Positions 51,801 through 63,800 of a DNA stretch of 64,000 nucleotides are shown here, in pieces; within the stretch, counting starts at the first letter, position 1, and each line of letters begins with the position of its first letter. Position numbers and translations under genes: made by a program. Source of the DNA: Agelas oroides. Taxonomy: Eukaryota; Porifera; Demospongiae; Agelasida; Agelasidae. The notes under the pieces were generated by a model, which worked only from the letters and a program-made list of their open reading frames with translations, did not search any database and was not told the DNA's origin. The stretch covers positions 25,621,316-25,685,315 of the forward strand of contig OX422183.1 of NCBI GenBank assembly GCA_949130485.1, in the 5' to 3' direction.

Positions 51801-54800
51801 AAACTGACAAATTTACAAGTCACACTGGGTATGAGAGAGCAGCTACAATGCTATGTAGTGCATTCCTTTCACTATGTCAATTCAACATGATAGGCAGTCC
51901 ACCCTTTTTAAATGTCTGCCCTTACAAGAGATCAATTATCACACAAGTGTATATGAAGCTTTAAATGTAACAAACTCTTGTAAAATACTTTATTTCAGTA
52001 GCAGCACCAGATTCAGTAAATCTCCCACACATGGCATTGCACACTCACTGTCAATTGGCATTATACATGTAAGAATTTTTGTCGAAACACTTTTTGGAGC
52101 CTATTGGTTTCTACAAAAATTGCTTAAATAAATTCTCTTACATAATTTTTCAACTCAAAAAAATGCTTTCCAATTTACTGTATGTAGAATGTTGACTATT
52201 CACATACCTTTTGTAGAACGGTGAGAATTAGGTCTTGGAAACTATGCGGGTCATCATGTATATGATCCTGAAATGGCAATGAGTAAGGTATTACAATTTG
52301 AATGCCAAAAATATATGTGCTTACTAACCATAATGCTTTCCACACTTTTCTGCAACTCTCTTGACAAACTATTTGCAAAGATGTAGCTGTGTAAATTCTC
52401 CTTAAAGTTTTCACTGGTAGAATGTGGTGGACTAGCAAACAATTTCGGCACATCCAACTTCATTAGATCCAGAATAAATGTCCCTGCTTTGCCTGCTCCA
52501 GCATAAAAGACAGCTTCAGATAATAAGAAGTCTAGAATGAAATCATGACTGCTTGACTCTGGATATCTGTTCGAAAATAGGACAAAACAAAATATGTGAA
52601 CTGAAAATGTGTTTAACCCATCCTTCATCGCATAATAAAGTTCTGAAAGTCTACATGAATTATAACCTGACATACAGAAGCTATGTATTTCTGGGACAAA
52701 GAGGCAGGGATAATGCTCATGTTGCTTTGAGCAATCATCTACAACATAGGTAAGAGGTTAAACTCTACTGCCATGGTTTTTCAAGCTGTTTTCGAGGCAT
52801 TTCTATATATGCACACCAATTACAGCCACAAAGAGATTGTGTTGGAAATACATGATCTTTGCGAAGCTGCCTGTGATTCTTCAACAGATCATACTTCTGG
52901 GCTAATGTCACAGCCTGCCACAGCGTTGCAAAACAGTTTACTCTATGTTACGATGGCACTAGGAAAAAAATCTCTCCCTACATTCCTAGTAGCCCCCATC
53001 AACCTAGAACTGCTGAACACAATTTTGCTGTGGTACAGTTAGTAGGGCAGATTACCCCATTGGATCTTGATAGATATGTTAAAAAGCTGAATGGATTCTA
53101 GACACCTCCTGGTAAATTTATTAGATAAGCTTATGGGGCTCTCTACTTTATATATTTATAGGTCTATTTTTAAAAGGAGTCATAGTACTGCCTATCTTTC
53201 TCAATGACTATGCACCAACAGACCAGCACTAGGGGCATCAGCTTTTTACTAGTTCACAGATCAATTGTAGGGGACATTTGCTATGGATGGAAGAAATTGG
53301 CCTGAAATTCATCAGGTGAATAAACTCTAAGGTATTGTAGTTCTATTTTGGACACACACACACATGGCAATAGAATTTGTTGGCAAGAACTAAAATCTCA
53401 GCAAAACATCAAAAGCTGCATGTTCTGGATAAAGCCCTAGTCAGTTATAGACCTGCATTTAATCATGACTGAAAGCATGCATGTCAATGCGGAGTTGGAT
53501 GACCTGATTTCATATTGCAATTCACCGTTTCCAATCAACGAAACAATCTGGACATGAGTTGCATGCAGCTTTTTTGGAGAATATAGATGAACAAGGATAC
53601 CCTGACCTATTTCACATTTCTAATGCACATTCAAAATGTCATCTTAGTGAGTGCACTGTTGAGACACTTTGGTCTATTGACGGACTTTGAGCCTATAGTT
53701 ACTAATGCATATTGAAATCCTCTCACTGTCAGTGACACTGAAGCAAATGTTCTCCCCCCAACCTATTTGTAGCTGCTACTATTTCAGTGTAGGTTATGCT
53801 ATGCATGTGCTTTGGCTCAACAGACTCAATTTATTACAAAACATTGGTTCCACAGATGAACACATAATACATACCGATTAACAACCTCTTTGAACAGCAA
53901 AGTCCAATTTTCATCAGTAAGTTCAACCTGACTTGAAGGGTAAGTTTTCAAATAGTCCGAGAGGAACTGCAGATAGCAAGCAACAATGTGTAGCATCTCT
54001 TAAACTCATGATATTACGGCACTTAGGTTGTGGAGCCTTGTTCTCAGGCTCCTCTCCAAATTTGCAACAACGCTATTTGAACTTCAAGGCATTAATCTTT
54101 CTAGTAACTATGTCTAAAGTGTAACCCAAGGGGACTACAGTGGTATACTCCTTAGCTATAATATCCCTCAGGTGAAGTCATACACGAGTCCATAAATAGC
54201 AAGACACATCTCATATATTTACAGCACAACGCAGCATGAGCTACATTTTATTGCATATGTCGCAGTCCCAGACAGAAATCAAATATTATTTTATCACATA
54301 TTTCGGGTTCATCACTGACTTTGACACACAGCACTGAGCTTCCGCTAAAAGCAGAGCTCCATACGTGCTTCATTGACACATCAGATATTCACGCATTTAC
54401 GAAGCGCGTCTAAGCCCCAACCTTAGTGGAAGCTCCACGCTACAACACATCAAACTTGGTGATGCCCTTGAAATACACAATAGATTAATACCTAATTTCT
54501 ATCTTGGTATGCCACATATATATTTTGGCACATAGCAGTGTAGAAGTAGCACTTATGTAGCCTCACTCCCATACTCTCTCCATTTGCAAGAAGAGCTGTT
54601 GACTTTCAATGCATCATCATTCATGTGATCAACGTAGGACAATCCAACTTTATGTGATTTAATAAGCTGCCACGCGATATTGGTACTATAGTAGCACAAA
54701 GTATTTACAACTTCACTCTTTGTTTTCTATCCACAGCTCTGTTGAGTTTCATGACACACAACAAGCAAAATCAGAGATGCAAAACATGAAGAGCAAACTG

Positions 54801-57800
54801 GTCCAGCAAGCAACCATGCACAGTGAATTGGTCAGGTAATTTCATACTACATAAATGTGCAACTCAGAGTGTTAATGAACTCATCACCATAAATAACAAC
54901 AGCAACTATATCTTTGAGTACGTACAACGTAAAATACAGGTACATATACATGACATATAAAGTCACAAAATGTTTTCTGAATGAAAACAAGTGCATGTAG
55001 GGATGGAACCTTCAAAACTAGCCAAACAAGATGGGAATGCCCTTTTGCAATCTATGCCTTGCATTTGTTGTTCGCATAGGAGGGTTGTGAAAGACAGTGG
55101 TGTGGGTAGTGCTGTGTGTATAGTCATGTTGATGTGCATGGAGAGTTGTGTTGCAGGTGAAATTCAAACACTTTCAAGTGAGATTGTAAAACTGACCATC
55201 AAATTTCTCTATGGAAGTAGAAACTTCTGCCGTTGAAAAACTACACATGCTCAGTTGTGTGGAGTCCTTGCATAGATATACATACATTTTTATTTACAGC
55301 AGCACTAGCAATACAACAATACCTTATAATACTAGTATCTTCTGGAAGCAAGCACACATCCTCTCTGTATGTTTTGCATTATACCACCAGACTTTGGCTG
55401 TTGCAGTCTTCATGGTTGTGTCAGCTGCTGCATTCTTCTTATCACAGTAAATTACTACCTAAACACGAGCTCAGTTTTGCTTCCGGGGGCGTACTAATAT
55501 GAATAATATTATAAACTAAATAATAGTGTAACCAAATGGCGTATAGCAGCAAGCATAAGTGTGGAGCTACCTGAAAATCGCCAACTAGTTGGAGTTTTTC
55601 AAGAACGATAGGTAGTGAGAGCAATACCAAGTGATATATGTTGGGTTTTTTAATCTTTGTAATACTTTCAGCCGTTATCATGCTAGGCTGGCTTACACAG
55701 AAAGACGAAAGAAGAAGCCTGACATGCCTGAACATTTGCTAGTTAAAGAGTCTTGACCATTGGAAGTTTGCTAATGAGTGGGAGTGGTCAAGCTTGTGAA
55801 CTCCAAGAGAATTGATGGAAGAACTTTTGAGTAAAGTTTGCAGTGCTAGCTCCCAACAGAAAATAGAAATACAAATCATACAAAAAGACTTCTAGAGATG
55901 GAAACTCAGTGGATAATGGGTTACCGTCATTATTCTAATAGAACGGTAGATCCAATCTAGCGGAAGAAATTCATTTTTTGTTAATCCAATTATGCGGAAG
56001 GTAGCTGCACTAATTATTTTCGAGTGAATCCAATTTAGCGGAAGAGCCCACAGCAGTAGACACCACGAAGCATTCTTAGCACAACAAAACGGCAAAGTCA
56101 CGGGTAGAACGAGTCTGTTTAGTGCACCAGGAAGCCTTCATATCAAAACACTTGTGAAGTCACTGCTATGATGCACAAAATACTGCTTCACTGACATGTG
56201 TAAACTGCAACCCCAGATGCTCAAGTACAGGCTGCCCTAGCTAAAAGAAGCTATGTTGATGAATTTAGTGTATATTTAACTTTGTCATTCAAGATGAAGC
56301 CAGACATGACGTGCTTAGCACTGCTATTGTAAATAGTGAGACACACCCTACCTACTCAAATCAAAGGCATGTTACCAGGATCGACAAACCTGAAATCTTT
56401 GTTCACCATCATTAACTGCTTCCAAATTCACAATTTTGGGGTGTTTAAAATTTCTTTGTCCATACAATTGGAGATTTTACTTGCTTCCAGTTGGCATCAG
56501 CATCCAATAATGTGTTAATAATTAAGTTAGCTAAGATGTGGCCTTGCAGAACTTTTCATATGGTAGTTTGAATGGGAAGGAGTTTAGTAGAGTAATATAG
56601 TGTCAAATGGCTGTGAGCTTGTTTATTTTATGCTAACCTTCGCTTAATTAACACCTTCCATCCCACCTTGACAAACTGTATTTTGTGATGCATGTAACAG
56701 CACAAAACTAACTTTATATCACAAGACTTGTTGAAAACAAATTTCAGGAGGTTATCTATCATGAATAACAAGGTACAACTTCACCTGCTTACACTCACAC
56801 ACATCTGTTAGCCCAAAGCATCATAGGGTACTCAATAAACAGCATATAAACCATGCAATGTCCCACAAGCAGAAAAATCCCTTCCAAGCATACTTTTTGG
56901 ACCAGTTTCTGCTTATTGTGCTTATTGGGGTTTACAAGTTGCTTATCACTCCTACGTTTTCAAATTTATGCGAATGCACTGCAACCTCAGTCTAGGAGTA
57001 CATGTGCTGCAGATGTGTACTTTATTTCTCAAAGCTACTGGCTGAATGAAACTGGCATCATCAGAGTTTGTAGTGGAGAAGATCTGTCATCATTATGGTC
57101 CGACCTCAGAAAGCCTGACAGCAAGGTGTGGTGGTGTGATGGTCTGAAGAAAACAGGTACATCTCGAATCATGCACACAATCAGAATTCAGAGGATGAAA
57201 GGCTTCGTTTTCAAGTTTTTCGCCAATGAAGTTACAAATTTGGGCTGAAATGATTGCTGCTGGATGCATTGTAGTAGTGATGACCCACCAAATACAACCA
57301 TGTTAATGAAAGCAGGGGGAATAACACCTTACCAAGAGAGGTCTGTTCAGCAGTCTCCCATAGCACAAGCATTGATGGAAGCAACAGCTGCTATTGGTAC
57401 TGCCTTCTCTCCAAAGCCACACATGCAGTTCTGTTGGGGACTTTCTATTTTGGTTTTGCTTTGTTTTGCATAATAAATTTGAACAATAGAAGTAGCAAGT
57501 AAGCTATTACATGTCTAATGCCCAGAGAAAAGAGGGGAGATACATAAAGAACAAACAACACAAACAAGAAGCAGTTGAGCCAGGGAACAGGAGCCAGCCC
57601 ACCTAAGGTAATTGACAGCACATCAAAATTGTACAGTTATCTGAAGACACAGTGTATTCTGACAAAAAAGAGTGTATAACAGACAAGGGATCTTACGACC
57701 ATGGGCTTGAGGTCTGGAAAAAAATGTAAGTGATATTTTCCTTGGTTTTTAACCTACTCACGGCATCACCACTGAGTCAATTAAATGATTGTAGAATACG

Positions 57801-60800
57801 CAGTATACAGTTCCTACCATATGTCGTGAATCTGTCACCATCAACAGTTCCTCAAAAAGTTGAAGGTCATGGAATCCCTCTACCATCATAACATGAGTAG
57901 CTGAGTATCGTGTGCCCTATATGAGTAGCCTATGATCCTGAGGTGTGATCCCTCATAGCCATAACATCTCTCTATGCTAATTTGGGTCGATGAAATTGAG
58001 TGTGATTGGCACAACACCATTCAGAAAAGAGCTTAAACATGAATCTCCACCATAAACTTAGCTATGAATTCATCACTGCATTGCACAGCAACATTGCACA
58101 GCAATGTGCTAAATCACTTGTCTAGTGCAGCTCATAAACTTCAGGGTCCTGCAGATGGTGGTTTTGCAAGGATTTATTGTACATGTATAATATATACTCA
58201 CCAATAATCCTCAGAAAAAGTAGCTGTTCAAAGTCATCCAAGAGCTTAGGAAGGCAATGACTATAGCTTTTGGACTCAATATTACCAGTTACTTTACATG
58301 AGTCGATTTACCTTCTCACAGTTCCCTATGCGATGCAGAACTGCTTGAATATGTCAGCTGCACTGCAAAAATGCACAATGTACAGCTACACAACTATCCA
58401 ATGCAAGTCAAGCAAGTATGGAGTAGGCATTTGTAAGCAGCAAAGCAGCAAACTCATTGCAGACTTTTTAAAGCTTGTTGAGCAGTGCTAGTGCTTGCAA
58501 TGTTTTGAAAAGTAATCTGGCAGTTTCTGGACTGCAGTGTATCTGCACATGCACCACACCACACCCTCTGTGTACTTAAAACTTTGACTAATGGCATATA
58601 TAAGCAACAACGCCAAGGCACAATCCCTCAGGTGAACTTCAACAACTAAACCCTTCAGCCTATAGCTATATCAATAAACTGTGAAAAGCATGGAAAACAT
58701 CTGTCACAGTTCAACTTCAGTCTGTTGTCTATTGTCTGCAAAGGAAAGTGAGCCCATAAAGTGTGATACACATTCATTTATCTATTCCTTAAGCCTATGC
58801 AATCATGTCATTACTACTAATCCGGTCAACTTATTACTACTAATGGTTAAGCAGTGAGCCATAAAATTGCTTCTAGCTTGTTTTGAGCACGCCTCCAAGA
58901 ATTGATTTATGCTTCCTTGTTGCCAAGCACTTTGAAGCGAGGCTACTAATCTTGCAGTGTCGGCTCTCGGTTGGTAGGGTGTGGCGTACATAATTATGCG
59001 CTAACATTCATTACGCAAACATTCAAGACGTTTAGAAATGCAAACTTCTGTCGCATTTAGGAATGCAATTCATCCCCAGCGCTGCAGCGGTGCTAGCGGT
59101 CTCATCGTTTCATACCAGGGCCAAGGTTGGCAGAGCGCAGCCAGTGCATGGCAGCACCAACAAAGTGAAGGCAGAGGACTAGACAGAATGGAGCAAAAAC
59201 AGAAGCTTGAGGATGTGGAAACTGAGGGGCCGGCAGAGCGTAATCAACACCTTGCAACACTCAGGAAGCAAAGGCAAATAGGTAAGCAGAGCGAAGTGAA
59301 AAGACAACGCTGGTGAAGTTACTATGCCATGCCATTTTGGTGCTACGTAAAGGCTGCAACACCTCACTAATGCCAACTCCTCAAAAGCACTTTTCCACCC
59401 CTTGTTTATGCCTCAGGCTCTGTCTTCATCTGTCTTTGATCACACCTATGTATGCGCCTTGCATACACAATGTTCACTCAGTGCATGCATACAACTAGTA
59501 ATATGCATGTGTAATAGTGTAAACTAGGACATCAATGTCTGGGCTACTTACAATTTTTTGCTAGAGATCATGGTATGCAATGAACTGGGGCAATTATTTT
59601 TCCCGTAAGTGGAACATCAAGATCATTTGACTAGCAAAAGTGAGCGTAGTTGTGAAAGACAACCAAATTTTTGTAGCTTTTTACATCCCACTCTACAACT
59701 ACATCATTCTTAAATCCCAGGTTTTCACTGTACGCAGGACATGTGAGTGTGGTCTATATCTCTCAGCAGTTGAGCACTTCAATGCAGATGACCTTTGCAC
59801 TCTCCACTACCAACCGTGAGCATGAAAACTGTGTCAATCCAGAACAGAAGAATGAAATCAGATGATGGATTGCTTGACGGATTGTAAAACCATCAGAGGA
59901 CACCTTGAAGAAAGTAGGCTTGTTGATGCTGTTTCTGTAGAATGGATAGTGTCTCAATGCTATAACGACTTTTGGCACCATGAAATATTGCATGAGATTG
60001 TAGGAAGGAAATAGCTTGGTTGTTGATGCTGCTTCTGTAGGGTGCATAGTGTTTTAATGCTATCCAAAATTTTGCATTATGAAGAAATAATGCAGGAGAC
60101 TTCTTCTAGACATTTTTATGTATAATAATTTACATGTAGCAAGTTCAGTAGCAAGCAAACATTATCTTCTGGTTCGCATATGGGGACAGGTTGGGGCGAT
60201 TTCTGTAGTCCATCTACCCCAAGCCCGCATAGGCATATACTTGGTTGTTGCATAATAACTGTCGAAAGTACCAGCATGCAATGGGTCACGTGGTACGCCT
60301 GCCATGTGGTGGATCATAAGACCCTCCTCATAGCAGGAGTAATCAGCGTGGCCAGCCAACAGCATAACTGCAGAGCAAGTTCTTGCTGAATTGCGGAGCC
60401 AATTCTTGCAGTATCACTTCTCGCGAAGCCAAAGACAAGTTGATTAAGTGGAAGCATGCCCCCAAAGCCAAACCAAAGGCCCTCGGGAGGTACAACACCA
60501 AAGCCGCCTACAAAGAAGTAGCTCCGCCCACAACAGCATCTGACCAGCACACCTGCCCAACATTAGCAGTCTCACCTTGCCCCAGCTAAAAGCCCTCCCA
60601 GCCGAAGTCCTCAGACTCCACCCAAGCAGCTACAATTTCATCTCAACAGGTAGCGTCCTAGCAACTATGTTGGAGTTACACTCCGTACTCCACCAACAAG
60701 TTGGCCTGTCACCCAACTTCAGTGTCACTCGCCAAACTGTGACACTGCCACTTGCACAATTGCAGTAGTCCGTCCAAGACCCTCGTACGTCACCTACTAC

Positions 60801-63800
60801 AGATCGAGCTCCCTGAACCAGTCACAGAGAATAGTGGCTCAAGCCAGTCGTACAGCTCCTACACCCAGTTTCAGAGCCCGAAGTACTGCCAATAATCGAA
60901 GAGTGTCAGGAATCAGTCAAGGCAAACCAAAAGCCAACCAGTGATCAGACATTATATTCCCACAACAACAGCAACTTGGTTATGTACCAGTTTCACCAAG
61001 ATTTCCACTCTCCAGTCCCTTCTTTCAGCAGGACGCCTCCCAGTAATTGAGAGCAGATCACTTACAACCCTTGGATCCTAGAATATGTGAAGGGATATAG
61101 CCTGGAGTTGTTTTGCCCTCCATTACCGACATTTCCTCCCAAGGTCTGTCAAACAAAGGACCAGATATGGACACCGTGCTAAGGCATCTAACACCCTTAG
61201 GAGAAAACAACCATTTGTCAAGCTTTGAGCATGAAGCTGGCACTCCTAATGGCTATCACGGATGCCAGCAGAACTTCTGAACTTCAAGCTCTGGACTTGC
61301 GTTCAGAAGGTTCAGACCAGAGGGATATGTCACTTGCAACACTGACAAAAAAAAACAGAAGATGGGAGCGCCAGTGAAAAGGCTCTTTTTTGGAGCCTTT
61401 CCTCAGGACCACACACTATGTGTTGTGCAATGCTTGAGGCAGTATGAGAAGGTGACTAAAAATATACGTCCCAAAGACAGGTCAGAGGCAAGTCTTCTCC
61501 TTATTTCTTATATCAAGCCCCATCACCAGGTTACATCTCAGAGAATTGCCAATTGGTCAAAGATCTCTTGGGGGAGGCAGGTGTGGATAAAGACACCTTT
61601 AAAGCACATTCAGTGCAAGGGGCATCAACCACAGAAACGCTGGAAAAGGGTGTATCCTTTCAGGACATTCTCCTGATTGGAGCACTGAATCCATATTTCA
61701 GAGATTTTATTATCGACCTGAAAAGGAGAAAGTCTATGCCCGCACCTTATTGAACTTTGGGGACAAGGAAAGTGGTGAGCCCAATGGGACATATGCTCCC
61801 TCTGGTCAGATTTGGACTCTGCGCCATTGCTGGTTACGTATATGTACCTGTAATTGGCCTTGGAGCGCCATGGAGACCAATATATAGAGCATCAAAATCC
61901 GAAAGCTGATGTGGCAATGCCGTTAAATCACAGGACTTTGTGCCAACAGGTAGTATTTAGAAATCTGCATATCAAGTTTGTTTGAGTAACAGTTATATAG
62001 CTAGCAGGACAGGGACGACTGTCACAGTTTTGCCTCTGCATGTGCTATAATTGATTTGTAACATTAGGCTTTGAAATTCTACCAGTGGCACATGCATCGA
62101 ATCTCATGAAGTACAACTGCCAATTTGACGAGGGCCTAAGGGGCCCAAAGTTAAACTGGGATTGCATTGAATGAGATGAGCAAATGTGACACCGCCCTTC
62201 CCAGCCTTCCCTATTATATATTTTTTTCAGGTTCTAAGCTTGCAGCAAAGTGAAAGGGAGATTTGGGACGTACAACAACTTCATAGTCTGTAGTGGAATG
62301 TATATGAGTTGATTTGCTAATTATCCAGACCCTATGAATTTGCTGTGATGTCATGATATTACAAGTGTCACATTTGCTCACCTCATTAATACAATCCCAA
62401 TTTAACTTTGGGCCCCTTGGGCCCTCATCAAATTGGCAGTAATTGTAAGGCAGCAATTTATGTATAACACTCAGCAATTTTTTAGGCATATGAAGTGTGA
62501 CATCACAAAAGCAAGACAATCCCATCAGGAGCTACCATGAAAGAGTTGGTGTGGTGTAGATGGTGATGGCAGGCTTGTTGGCAAACAAGACTTTCATTCA
62601 TGTTGTAGGTGTACCAATAAATATGCACTCCTATATCCATTGCTTCCACTGGACTGCCAAGTAAGTTTTTCCTGATTAAGTTTTTCCCTAGGTGGTTTTC
62701 TGTATGTGGTGTAATTTTCTTTTTCTTGTATCTAGGAGTTATGCATATGCATAAGTATACATTGCTGGGATTTAGTACTGCCTAGAAAATGGGCAATTAC
62801 TGCACAGGCTTTTCAGAGGGGGGGGGGGGGCTACATACAAATGGTGATTTACCTATTTATGCACACATTTATGTGAGTTTTCTCGCTGCGACGTAAACAC
62901 CTAAGGGAACTCCGGAATCATCCGCCGGTCTTCAATACTGTGACAATAACACACTCACAGCAACAACCGAACTTGCTTGGACGGCAGTGATCCTCATGCA
63001 ATAGCAGCGAAGCTAGTGGACCACATACAGATGGTAGGGCAGTGTGTATATAGCTACAGAAGGTGATTTGTAGACCAAAAGGGGGGTTCGCTCGAACCCC
63101 TTCGAACCCCCCCCCCACCTATGAAGCTACAGGCTACTACCCTGTTTCCAGCTTCCAACGTTGTAGCACACTTACCAATCCTTCTCCCTACAGGCTATCA
63201 AATAGGAGCTATCAAACATGAGAAAATAGTTTCATTGGTGTATGGGAAATACTATTGGCAAGTATACTAGATCCACAAGACAATATGTTAAAACAGTTCT
63301 TTCCCTGGGAGCTGGTTTCACACATAGCTGTTGGGTTAACATCAACCAACCACTGTATTGACTATTCAATTGATTTTTAATTGCCTACTTAGTATCGTAA
63401 ATCAACAATTCAATTGATCAACAGATTATTTGATTTGTAGAGTCCTGTGTGGTTGGGTATATCCATGTCAGTTTTTTTCGCTCTCACACCAACCAAATAA
63501 CAACCAGATAGTTCTCAAGTTGGGATCAAACGTTTCGGCCACTATACAGTGGCCCTCATCAGTGTAATACAGGCAGTACTATTTGATTGAGTGACCAACT
63601 GACTGATTGTTTGATTGATTGATTTAACCCTTGAACTGCAGATGTAAGTATCAAATGGGAAAATTGCAACTGTTTCCAATCACTATGAACTACAATGTAT
63701 GGTGGCTCAAAACAGCCTTGGGTCTGGTACATAGATAAACTAGTCAAGCCTAGCTGGCAATACTTGCCACTTTGACATTCTGATTGACAACACTAACACT

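Noticed and set aside
63480-63600. Complete hammerhead ribozyme
   Set aside because: Stem I is not found and one extra base precedes stem II; only the core-like motif is kept as a finding.
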